From NCBI GenBank assembly GCA_009746045.1, contig RPFO01002280.1, forward strand, positions 1 through 26,353: a stretch of DNA of 26,353 nt. Reading direction: 5' to 3'. Position numbers and translations under genes: made by a program. The notes under the pieces are model-generated. The model ran no database searches. It was not told the origin of the DNA and was given only the letters and a program-made list of their open reading frames with translations. The DNA comes from Mesostigma viride. Taxonomy: Eukaryota; Streptophyta; Mesostigmatophyceae; Mesostigmatales; Mesostigmataceae. How positions within the stretch are numbered: position 1 is the stretch's first letter; the number at the start of each line of letters is the position of its first letter. This document shows positions 8,657-17,058 of this stretch, one piece after another.

Positions 8657-9854
8657 CCCTCTTGTTGCCCAGATATAAAATCTGCATTGGAGCACCTGGC
8701 CTCCCCCTGGGTGAATTAAGGTGTGTAGGGGTTGCCTCAGACAGTCACTGCTCCTTGTTGTCTTCTTGCTGACTGCCCTTTGAAGGCTGGCCTGCCTGGG
8801 ACTTGTTTTTGTTGTTTTTTTGTTGTTGTTATTCTTGTTGCTGCCCTGGCCCTGGGACTTCTTGAAGCTGGGACACTCCTTCTTGATGTGCCCCCACCCC
8901 TTGCACAGGTAGCATTGTATCTTTGACTTGCCCTGGCCACTGCCCCCGTTGTCAGACGCGTTGCCCTGCTTGGGCTGACCACCCACCCGCCTGAACACCG
9001 ACTTGGAGTGTGACCTCCTGTCAGGTCGGGTGAATGATTCCCTTGCGCTTGTTGTGGTTGCCCCTACGCCCTCCTTGGCTTCTGTCAGCCTCAGACGTTT
9101 GGAGCCCCCTGGGTACGCCCACCTGCCTGGGTAGCCTTCACTGCTGGCACTCCACCCTCAAACAGCTCCTCTGCCTCGAGCTTGTTTAATGATGACCTTG
9201 TAGGCCTTCAGGGTGAGTGTGGGGCACACATGACCTTTAAGGAGCCACGTGTGCCTTATCCAGCCCAGAAACCTTGAGCCAGTTGGTCAGGGCTATGTTG
9301 TCAGCCACATTAAAGCCGTGAGCCCTGCCCTCCTCAACCATTTTACAATAGTTAAGGAAATTCTGGATCAGGTCCCCTTGACCTCCCACCCTTGATACTT
9401 GTCTTGCCAATGGATGCCGACCTTCTTGCGTTGGTCTTCCAGCAGCTCCTTCAGCTCAGCTACATACAGTGCCCAGGCCTTATTGGCCTTCTTGCACTCC
9501 CTGGTCAGGTCCTTAATCTGGTCAGTACACTTGCCAAAAGTGCTACTTCCTATCCAGATTTGATAGTAATTTGTACCACCGTACAAGCTAGGGAACCCTT
9601 CCAATCTTTCCACAAACTCTTCAGCCTGCTTAGGCTTGGAGTCTGAGGTTACAGGCTGCAGCTGATTAACAATTAAAAGACCCTGTGTGGTGAGATCAAA
9701 GCCATGAACAGCTTGTGCATGCATTATTATTATTGTGAGGAATGTTGGTAATCTCTCCGGTAACCCCCACGTCATCTACGTGAGCGGTCCCACTACCAGC
9801 ACCACCATTATTCCCACTGGCTGGGGCACCTTTGCTACGGCGCCCGTCTGCCAT
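8654..9854 (-). pseudogene. Element B gag, frameshifted
   Basis: The likely start is the ATG at 9852-9854 (MADGRRSKGAPASG...). The frame slips near the AAT microsatellite at about 9723-9735, continues as QAVHGFDLTTQG...KKVGIHWQDKYQGW, slips again near 9385 (GDLIQNFLNYCKM...HGFNVADNIALTNWLKVSGLD aligns with A's AKGFFVADRMAMGDFLKSLQLD), and ends with a CCHC knuckle, CYLCKGWGHIKKEC, followed by a Lys/Asn/Thr-rich tail. The knuckle binds nucleic acid in Gag proteins. Gag would form the cytoplasmic particle. At least three frame changes make this copy unlikely to give full-length Gag unless they are sequencing errors. Confidence 0.75.
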
Positions 9855-10017
9855 TCTGCACTACAAGCTATTCAAAGAACACCTTAGCAAAGCAGCAGAA
9901 AAATATGTACAAAATTTTGTCACAACTGCCGCCTGCGCCGGTGTCGCCGCCGCCCCCGCGAATTGCCGCCGAAAATTCGACAAAATGTCGACGAGCACTG
10001 GAGAGAAATTGGCCGAC

Positions 10018-10734
10018 TCAGTAGTCGAGGCCCCGGAAATCACAGTACTCGTAGGTGAACTCAGGATCCTCCATATCCGGCGTGTGTGCCGGACCTGCAC
10101 CGGTATGTATTAAAACCGGTGTGCTTCCCGTCGCGAAAGTTGCGCGCGCCCGACGCGCGACGAGGCGCAGAGGATGAGTAAAAATGGATAACAATTCCCA
10201 CCCTGCGGGAATCCACTCTCGCAGAGACGCGAGAAAAGCCACCAGGTTAATAAGAACCTGGCGTTCGCGACTGCGTACGCCGCGTGTGAGCAGCGACAGC
10301 AACGCGAGATCCTGAAATAAATTTGTCGACACCGCCGGCGCGCCCCCCGTGCGTAGCGATGCCCAGTTTTGCAAGTTTCTCTGGTAACCGGTGAGCGAAG
10401 AGATGGCGTTATCCAGCTCCTCGATGGCAGTGGTGACCTCGTTCACCGACCGCAAACCTCCCCGCACCTGGACCGTAAACTGCGATAAAATGTTGCGAAT
10501 CTGGTCCAACAATGCGCGTATAGCCGGCACCAGTGCTGGCAAATCGGGGTCCTCGGGGTTATCCCCGAGCAACGGAAGAACTGCGCGCTGCCGACGATGA
10601 AGTTCGTCGAGCGAGATCGTGACTTCGTCGAGCAATTGCTGCCACGACGGCGCAGTCGGTCTTGACGGAGGACCAGCCGGCGGAGCGGCTATTTCCTCAT
10701 CGGCGGGAATCCGGAATTCTTCAGAATTTGGCAT
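10018..10734 (-). CDS. Element B extra ORF upstream of gag (238 aa)
   Basis: The ATG is 25 bases inside the 5' LTR edge, so this would be the first ORF on the genomic RNA. The product is predicted to be mostly helical: a Pro-rich start (APPAGPPSRPTAP), then long amphipathic stretches (LLDEVTISLDELHRRQRAV, IRALLDQIRNILSQF, VNEVTTAIEELDNAISSL), and an acidic/aromatic end (MEDPEFTYEYCDF). There is no zinc finger, no signal peptide and no enzyme motif. Element A has a comparable ORF in the same place with only weak sequence resemblance. Copia-type elements usually start with gag here. It might be a Gag-like N-terminal module or a separate protein; I do not recognise it. Confidence 0.6.
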   Translation of the reverse strand: MPNSEEFRIPADEEIAAPPAGPPSRPTAPSWQQLLDEVTISLDELHRRQRAVLPLLGDNPEDPDLPALVPAIRALLDQIRNILSQFTVQVRGGLRSVNEVTTAIEELDNAISSLTGYQRNLQNWASLRTGGAPAVSTNLFQDLALLSLLTRGVRSRERQVLINLVAFLASLREWIPAGWELLSIFTHPLRLVARRARATFATGSTPVLIHTGAGPAHTPDMEDPEFTYEYCDFRGLDY

Positions 10735-10758
10735 CTTTTTAACGAGGCGTGTAATACG

Positions 10759-11374
10759 AGTTGTAAGCGTGAGAATGCCACGAATTCCGCCATGGTTCTT
10801 GCAGGAAGTTGCCTTTATTAATAACAGGAAACACAGACGTAAGTCACGTCACTTCCAAGACTGCACGCAGCACAGACGACAGGGTCGCAGTGCCCAGAGA
10901 ACGTGCACGCAAGAACTAGCGTCCCGGTGCGACCAAGTCACACATATAGGTTGTTAGGGACGCGTCCAAGTAATCAGCTGCACTGTCACAGCCGAACTGT
11001 CAATCAATTGATTACACAGACTCTGGCACGCCTTTGGCGCGCAGATCTATCAATTGTCCATACGGCTAGTCCTGTGGACCTATCCGTACACTACTCAGCA
11101 TCAATTGTCTCATAGGTCCTGGCGCGCTACAGTGCGCCTACCTATCAATTGACCATCAAGTCCTGTACAAGTCCTGTCAACGTCCTGCGGACTATCAAAG
11201 TGACACTTGTACATCCTGTGTCCGTACGCGCCCACAGTGGCGCGCCGGGTACTGTCGGCACAGCCTAGGAAACGTCATAACTTTTACGTTCCTTAACCAA
11301 ATGAGGCGTTCAAGGTGCCGTTGGAAAGAGCGTAACAATCTCTATCCATCTAACGTAAATCCTTTAAGTTAACT
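10759..11374 (-). repeat. Element B 5' LTR (616 bp)
   Basis: This is the partner of 3557-4172. AATAAA on the minus strand lies at 10814-10819, and a weak TATA-like CCTATATG at 10943-10950 sits about 425 bp into the LTR in the transcribed direction. The bases just downstream (10758 leftwards) read CGTATTACACGCC on the minus strand and do not start with the TGG expected of a tRNA 3'-end primer site. Confidence 0.94.
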
Positions 11375-11379
11375 CCCAG
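11375..11379. repeat. Target-site duplication of element B (right copy, CCCAG)
   Basis: This copy of 3552-3556 immediately follows the right LTR of B. Confidence 0.92.
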
Positions 11380-13232
11380 CCATCTCTTTTCAGAGCTGTA
11401 GCTCTGATAGAAATCCCAGGATTGCCCAGAAAATTCTGACCCAAAATCACAGGGCCATCATAGTCCTCTAGGACAAGGAAGGTCACATCCACACCCATGA
11501 CAGGGGTAGTAACCTCTCCCAACACCCTTAGATGCGTCCTACCACTGAAATCAGACACCCAGGGGCAACTTGGTTCTCCGACCAGCAGTTCTCCTGTATG
11601 CTGAGGTCCCATGACAGAAACCTGTGCATTGGTATCTATCTCCATGGCAGCTACCTCAGGTTCATCCAACTGGACAAGCTTGGACACCTTAGGCTCCTTC
11701 TTGGCTCTTTGTAAAGCCTGTACAATATCTGATAGACGCACACCCCTAGGCCTGGTGTCGGGCCGTTCCGGAGGTGCAGCCTGTCCACCTGCTTGCCCAA
11801 CCACCGTATGTGAAGGTACCCCAGGGGCCGGGCCAGGGTCACCCTGAGGGCTCGATACAGCTGTAGCACCCTGATCAGGAAGCTCCACGTCACCCCCGCC
11901 TTGTACACCAGCGGGCACCTGGAAGAGGTCTCCTTGATTACCTCCCCGGGGACGGATCTTTGACCAGGACAGACGGTGCACTGCTTGGGAGCCATCAATG
12001 GCCACCCAGCACTTATGGCCAGCGGCTTCTACTCGGGTCACCACCCCATCATGCCAGCTGCCACGTTTCCCTGGAAAGCTTGGTTCCTTCCACACAACAA
12101 CCTGTTGTCCAACGTTAGGTTCTAGGACACTCCAGCCCTTGTCTTTCTGCCTCAGCTTGAGGAACTTGGCCTCTAGCTTCTCCTTCCATGCCTGCTCAGC
12201 ATCAGCTGGCAGCATCCTGGTATGCAGCATAAGAGGATTGATGGCAATGTCACCAAAGAACATGGGAGTCCTGAGGTTCAGCCTATCCTCCACAGAACGT
12301 AGCCATGCAGATGTCACAATGGCAGATGACGTCCTTGGAATCCTCTCCACCAGCAGCACAGTCTTGATCTCTTGGATGGCTCTCTCCACCACCCCTTGCT
12401 GGCCGTGGCTCTCCCTGGGTGTAATCAGCAACTCTGGAAACTCTGGCAGGTTCTCACAGCACTCAAACTGAATGTCACACTGCAACAACTCCAACCCAGG
12501 GTACCTGCTCCTTGTCAACTTCAGAGCAGCAATCAATGTAGGCTTCTTCATGTCAGGCAGGATCTCTAGGGTCTTGTACTTGGTATATCTGTCCACTGCC
12601 ACCAGCAGCTTCAAACCCCTGATTCTCTGAATATCTACCTGCACATGGCCTGGCTGCAAAATAGGAGTCCTGGCATGAGACTGCTTGGGCTTTCTAGCAA
12701 CTAGCCTGCACTTGCAAGCTTGAGCAACCTGTTGGCAGATGGAGTACAACTCACTTCCTCCCAGCCGTCTAGCAACTTGCAAAGACTGAGCTGCATGGCC
12801 AAACATGGTATGCAACCTTGAGGCAATGTCATACAAGAGAGAAAACCTTTTATTGTCATTATTAGCACTCAAGGTATGTACAGATCCCTTATGTACAGGA
12901 GGCACCAGGGTCGTGCCTGTCAGACTGTCTCCAGCCCTATCCTCATCCTGACCATCCTGTGCCAGTCCTGCACGGTCAGAATGCTTCTGAGATCCACCTG
13001 GGTCCACATCACCAGGTCCTACCTCAGGCTCAGCACCGCCATGGCGGGCACGTTGGCGAGTAACCACTGCAGCTACAGCTGGCATACTCTCCGTGGTAAC
13101 CAAGCTTGCCCCATCGTATCCAATAGGCTCTGTCCCTAGAGCATGGGGCTGCCCCTCACTGCCGTCACTAGCAGCTACGTTACACACCCCTGGGGGCACC
13201 CTCCAGGGTTCAGGGATGTGTGCAGGCTCAAG
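11375..13232 (-). pseudogene. Element A pol, proximal part: integrase then protease
   Basis: The frame follows the TGA at 13233-13235 without another stop and runs into B's LTR, so the protein is cut by the insertion. Residues count from the GTG at 13199; no ATG marks the true start and readthrough from gag is the simpler reading. HHCC-like: His130, His135, Cys155, Cys162, Cys164. DDE core: Asp189 (QVDIQ), Asp242 (CDIQ), Glu272 (GVVERA), with 29 residues between the last two. SH3-like tail: VGQQVVVW...GKRGSWHDGVVTRV...HRLSWSKIRP (363-417). After a Gly/Pro-rich linker comes an aspartic-protease-like domain: IDTNAQVSVMG (521-531) and VILGQNFLG (584-592). No DTG/DSG motif exists between the gag knuckle and integrase, where copia elements keep protease. 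Confidence 0.88.
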
Positions 13233-13235
13233 TCA
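13233..13235 (-). other. In-frame TGA between gag and pol of A
   Basis: Gag ends ...KGKAADH at TGA, and pol continues in the same frame (next codon CTT, giving LEPAHIPEPW). UGA followed by C is a relatively leaky context. Element B keeps a TGA at the equivalent place although the flanking protein sequence differs. Confidence 0.8.
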
Positions 13236-14420
13236 ATGATCAGCAGCCTTGCCCTTGCCCTTATCCTGGGATGGACCAGCCTTGTCCTTGCTGCCACCCT
13301 GAGCTGGCTTGCTCTGACCTTCCTGCCTCAGGTACGAGGGACACTCATTCCTGAAGTGACCCTTCCCCTGGCAGAAATAACATTCCACCTGACTGATGTC
13401 CCGTGAGGTCCCACTGCTGGGCCCAGCCTTGGGAGGACCACCCACCCTCTTGAAGTCAAACTGGGACTGTGGATGTCCCGACTTCGGCGGGGTCCCCCGT
13501 CCAGCCCTTCTGTCACGCCCCCTCCTGGACCTTCCTCGACCCCTTGAAGAGGTCTCAGGCCCTCTCGAGGGCGCTGGGCCCCCGTGGCCCGATCCCCTCA
13601 TGGACTTAACCGTAGGTTCAGCGGCCTCCTCGTCACCCTGACGAGGGCGCTTACCACCCACGTACTTGCCGCTGAAACACTCATACAACTGGTCCGTCAT
13701 GGCTGCCCAGCCATGGACCTGTCGCATGTGGATGGTCACATTATCCATGGTGACCGGATCCAGCTGCAGCGACTTGAGAAAGTCGCCCATGGCCATCCGA
13801 TCTGCAACGAAGAATCCCTTGGCCATGGCGTCCTCCCTCAGCTTGACGAAGTCTTCAAAGGCGTGGACCACTAGCTGCCCCTTGATGGGCTTGTAGTCCA
13901 GGTATTCTTGCTTCAGGTGGGACCCATCTATGGTCCTCTTGTCACTCAGGAACACCCTGAGTCGCGTCATAAACGCCGCCCAGGTGTCCCCCGCCGCGTG
14001 TCGCTCCCGAACAAACTTGAACAGCCGCCTCGCCGACTGCCTTATGTAGGCACTAGACGCCAGGATGCGAAGCTTGTCACCGGTGTATATCTCCGTGTAC
14101 AAGTTCATGTCCTCTAACATCCTCTCAGCGTCCCGGGGCTGCCAATTGTCCTTGATGGACTGAAACTGGCCTAGCACCGCGTACCCCTCAGCCACCGTCG
14201 GTCGCTTAGGCGCCGCTTGATCTGCGGCTGGCGCGTTCTGACCGCCCTGCGATCCTTGGCTCTGATCATCTGGCACCGCAGCCTGGTCTCCCAGCGCCTG
14301 GCCGTCCCCGCGTCCATCGCGTCCACCGCGTCCATCGCGTCCATCTCGTCCATCCATCCCAGCGCCGCGCCGCGCAAAGCCCATAAAGCGTGCTTGTTGG
14401 TCAATAGCTCCCTCATCCAT
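13233..14420 (-). CDS. Element A Gag (395 aa)
   Basis: This is the structural protein of the retrotransposon particle, binding genomic RNA in the cytoplasm. It is complete from ATG to TGA. A Gly/Asp/Arg repeat (DGRDGRDGRGG, 24-34) and Gln/Ala-rich segment precede a helical capsid-like core (about 80-260). A basic SRGRGRSRRGRDRRAGRG stretch (about 290-310) and a CCHC knuckle follow: Cys347, Cys350, His355, Cys360 in CYFCQGKGHFRNEC. The tail is Lys/Gly/Ser-rich. Corresponding core segments are recognisable in element B's broken gag. The start was chosen as the first ATG in frame; another in-frame stop lies upstream at about 14442. The stop is the TGA that separates it from pol. Confidence 0.85.
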   Translation of the reverse strand: MDEGAIDQQARFMGFARRGAGMDGRDGRDGRGGRDGRGDGQALGDQAAVPDDQSQGSQGGQNAPAADQAAPKRPTVAEGYAVLGQFQSIKDNWQPRDAERMLEDMNLYTEIYTGDKLRILASSAYIRQSARRLFKFVRERHAAGDTWAAFMTRLRVFLSDKRTIDGSHLKQEYLDYKPIKGQLVVHAFEDFVKLREDAMAKGFFVADRMAMGDFLKSLQLDPVTMDNVTIHMRQVHGWAAMTDQLYECFSGKYVGGKRPRQGDEEAAEPTVKSMRGSGHGGPAPSRGPETSSRGRGRSRRGRDRRAGRGTPPKSGHPQSQFDFKRVGGPPKAGPSSGTSRDISQVECYFCQGKGHFRNECPSYLRQEGQSKPAQGGSKDKAGPSQDKGKGKAADH

Positions 14421-14522
14421 GATGGCCTCTGTTCAGATCTGCTACAGCCAGCCAAGTGGCCAAGCAGCAATTAAAGCAATATAAGCTACTGAACAAGAAA
14501 GGAAAGTGCCAAGTGTTACCAC

Positions 14523-14569
14523 TCAGGCAAGACCACCACGGTTGGCCCCAGGCGCGTCCTGGTTCTCCT

Positions 14570-14648
<79 letters not shown>

Positions 14649-14900
14649 CACCACAATCAGCTCTGGCACCCTGCTCCCCGCTGCGCCGTCGTCGACCCGC
14701 TGTCGGCCCGCGATGACAGAATCGTCACCGTTGGTATAGTAGACAGGTGACAACCCGTCGTTGGCACCCCGCGGATTGTATCTTGGCACCTCGTGGTCGC
14801 CAAGTGCCTCGTCGCCTAGCCCAGCGACGCCCCCTGCTACCACCTCAAGGTCACTATCGTAACCAAGAGGGGCAAACTCTTCCCAACGCGTCACACGAAC
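14523..14900 (-). CDS. Element A acidic ORF with (Ser-Asp)13
   Basis: A stop-free frame of more than 120 codons lies between the upstream ORF and gag, with no ATG in the part examined; the longest call starts at a GTG (14894). It opens in a different frame from the upstream ORF, overlapping its end. It contains WEEFAPLGYDSDLE, an acidic middle, and a run of 13 Ser-Asp pairs encoded by the hexamer array at 14571-14648. The upstream ORF of B also ends acidic and aromatic in one frame, so here the two frames may be one protein split by a frameshift. No known domain; confidence that it is translated is low. Confidence 0.35.
14571..14648. repeat. Hexanucleotide array (GTCGCT)13
   Basis: Thirteen perfect 6-bp units encode Ser-Asp dipeptides on the minus strand. 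Because the unit is a multiple of three, length changes preserve the frame. Confidence 0.95.
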
Positions 14901-15496
14901 GCGAAGGGGTTGGGGCAGTTCCTGAAAAGGAACCCTTGCTCGCTCCGGAAACCTGCCGACTCTTGCCGCGCGCTGTCCCCGGTGATGGCTTCCGCTGTCG
15001 CCCCGACCTCTGCAAGCCGCCTGTGATGCTCCGCTCCGCGTCGTTCACGCCTAACTGGTCCCGCTGCAACACCCTCGTCGCCGATTACGCCTGCGACAGT
15101 ACGTGGTACACCCGCAACCGCTGCTGCCGGCACGAACTCGTGTCGCACTGCGCCAGCTGCCTCCGCAGCCTCTCCTCGCCTCGCCGCCAACTCCGACCGC
15201 ACCCGCTCAGCTACTGCTGTAATCACCGTCTGGATGCCGACCAAACCGTGAAGCTCCTGCTCGAGGTCGTCGATGCTCCGGTGCTCCGGAATGACGATGG
15301 TTTGGACGTGCCGCAGAATTCGCTCCCAATCTTTGACCTGGTCGTCGACGAATTGCACGAAGCTGCGATTAACAGGCGGACGATCTGCAAGCAATAAAGA
15401 TAGATCTCGAACGACACGACGCAATTCAGGCGAAATCGAACCCCCAGCAGACTGCCGAAACCGGAAATCCTGCTGCCGTTGTTCTTCCTGCACCAT
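14891..15496 (-). CDS. Element A extra ORF upstream of gag (201 aa)
   Basis: The ATG lies 94 bases inside the 5' LTR edge. The product begins Gln/Arg-rich (MVQEEQRQQDFRFRQSAGG) and continues as likely helical segments (ELRRVVRDLSLLLADRP, FVQFVDDQVKDWERILRHV, IDDLEQELHGLVGIQTVI, VAERVRSELAARRGEAAEAAG). It then becomes Ala/Gly/Arg-rich and lower in complexity, which may mark a frame slip. Position and helical character match B's 238-residue ORF, with faint similarity around IDDLEQELHGLVG versus IEELDNAISSLTG. No function is recognised. It may encode an accessory particle protein; that is inference only. Confidence 0.5.
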   Translation of the reverse strand: MVQEEQRQQDFRFRQSAGGSISPELRRVVRDLSLLLADRPPVNRSFVQFVDDQVKDWERILRHVQTIVIPEHRSIDDLEQELHGLVGIQTVITAVAERVRSELAARRGEAAEAAGAVRHEFVPAAAVAGVPRTVAGVIGDEGVAAGPVRRERRGAEHHRRLAEVGATAEAITGDSARQESAGFRSEQGFLFRNCPNPFAFV

Positions 15497-15790
15497 TCAC
15501 CACCGGACGAGCTCCTAGCGTCGTCACCGCTGCACACCGCAACCAGCAACGACCCTCCTGGCCGCTCCGCTGAGACTGGTTGTAATTTGAGTTAACGTTC
15601 TTAGCAAACGCAATGTGAAGGATATGGTTGCAATGCAGCAATGTGTGAATATGGTTGGAAACGGAGCTTTGTTTAAATTGGATAATGTTACAGCGCTCAC
15701 ACACTTGAGGCTTGTACACGCGCTTGCCAAGTCAAGGCAAAACACGTGAGGCGGGCTCGCAAGAGATGCCCAATTGGCACTGGCCTATTG

Positions 15791-15798
15791 TTTATATA
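15791..15798 (-). promoter_or_regulatory. TATA box of element A 5' LTR
   Basis: TATATAAA on the minus strand lies about 490 bp into the LTR and 200 bp before its inner edge, as expected for a U3/R border. The same octamer is present in the 3' LTR at 578-585. Insertion of C cuts the LTR about 475 bp upstream of this box, so the core promoter survives but is separated from the first 14 bases of the LTR. Confidence 0.5.
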
Positions 15799-16270
15799 CT
15801 TGTGCACTGTGCTTGCTAGTCCTGAGCAGCCTAAGAGGCCTGCTCAGTAATAACACCCCCGGTACAGTATTCACTACCTGTACAGCGCCCAGTTCCTATA
15901 CAGTAGGTCTGCCATACAGGCACAGTGACCACAGAGTACAGTCACCACAGTGATTATTGCATCTGCACCTAGAAGTCCAGGACTAGGCCTGCGGTACCAC
16001 CAGACCACAGGTTAAGGTTCCTATTTCCTGCGTACGACGTATTAACCCAATACCGTCGTAGGTTCAGCACCTAATTCCTGTCAGCCCAGGAATTACTGTC
16101 GACCCCATATGTCGTCGGCAAATATTCACGTCCGACTTAGAAGAACAGCCGGCTCGCGCTCGCGCGCGACCGGGAAGTCGGAACGCCATAACTTTCTTGA
16201 TACTTGTCGGAATGAACTCGTTCCGGTGCCGCTGGAATCGCAGAGATATGCCGAATCAGGATCACGCCAA

Positions 16271-16273
16271 TGC
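16271..16273. repeat. Target-site duplication of element C (left copy, TGC)
   Basis: The intact 3' LTR reads CAATGCGCTTGG. Here CAATGC is followed by element C, and TGCGCTTGG resumes at 26061, so the three bases TGC are duplicated. Confidence 0.8.
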
Positions 16274-16303
16274 GGGTGGTTTGTTTGGGTTAGGACAGAT
16301 TTG
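16274..16303 (+). repeat. Element C left terminal inverted repeat
   Basis: About 30 bp are identical to the reverse complement of 26031-26060. The inner part TTAGGACAG pairs with CTGTCCTAA at about 16318-16326, so this end can fold into a hairpin. Confidence 0.9.
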
Positions 16304-17058
16304 GGAGGCTGCAGGTCTGTCCTAAATGAAAATTTGAAAAATGTGTTTTTTGGATGCTGTGGACTTCCCAAAATAGTTTGATAGAAGGTTTGGGCAAATT
16401 TTTGCATTGGTCGAGGAGTTTCAAGTCAATAATTGTGTTATATAATGACAAGTTGCCTTATATGCTGTAACCAAATGGGCATTCATGATTGTCAAGCTGG
16501 TATCTTATGATGAGTAGAGACAATTGCACTCACAGCTTGTAATTTTGCATACTTAAAAATTTAGTGACGTGATTGTAATTGCAAAGGCTGGAATGTATCT
16601 ACTACATGAGACATTATCAAGGAGGATTCTGCATATGTTCCATGTGGTTTTTGCCAGTTTCTGTCAGGGATTATATCGCGGCTTCGCGGAAAATGACTGA
16701 CACTTGGGTCTCGTAAATCTCGGGCAAACCTTGAAATGCTCCATGACTGCGCAAATGGACATGGCAAAAAACTCACATGAGCACACTAGTAATGGTCATA
16801 GCAGCCGCAGCAGCGACAAACAACCTCAACAGACTCATGCAGGCCAGGAATATAATCAATCACATCAGAATCAGAACATGCATTGGTGTTGACAAGTTAC
16901 ATCATGACAATGGTGGCAGCACTATACTGGCATGCATGGCAGAGAGTGAATCAAAAGCACGGCATATCAGCGGAGAAGCAGCAAAGGAAGCAGCAATGTT
17001 GGCAGCCATGGTGCACACATAGCAATCATTGGTAGCAACAATGGTAGCAACCGCGACT
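16304..17058. other. Left subterminal region of element C, no gene recognised
   Basis: About 750 bp, fairly A/T-rich, lie between the left TIR and the stop of the minus-strand gene. Short frames only; a CAG/GCAGC-rich stretch near 16795-17000 has no recognisable product. It would be the 3' flank of the minus-strand gene. Confidence 0.5.

Larger units (their letters stand above)
3557..11374 (-). mobile_element. Element B: LTR retrotransposon of the same lineage, inserted in A pol
   Basis: This is a 7,818-bp element with two 616-bp LTRs, duplication CCCAG and minus-strand coding. Order of transcription: 5' LTR, an ORF of 238 codons, gag with a CCHC knuckle, in-frame TGA, integrase, protease, reverse transcriptase, RNase H, a roughly 930-bp 3' region, polypurine tract, 3' LTR. 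Its proteins align along their length with A's but are clearly diverged, so this is a different family and not a second copy of A. The LTRs differ at only seven positions, so insertion was recent. Even so, gag has several frame changes and pol has at least three. Confidence 0.93.
15590..16273 (-). repeat. Element A 5' LTR, main part (interrupted by C)
   Basis: This matches 377-1057 of the 3' LTR. The remaining 14 bases are beyond element C at 26064-26077. A minus-strand TATATAAA at 15791-15798 is the likely promoter box. Bases following the LTR inside the element (15589 leftwards) read CAAATTACAACCAG on the minus strand and lack a TGG-starting primer-binding site. Confidence 0.93.
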
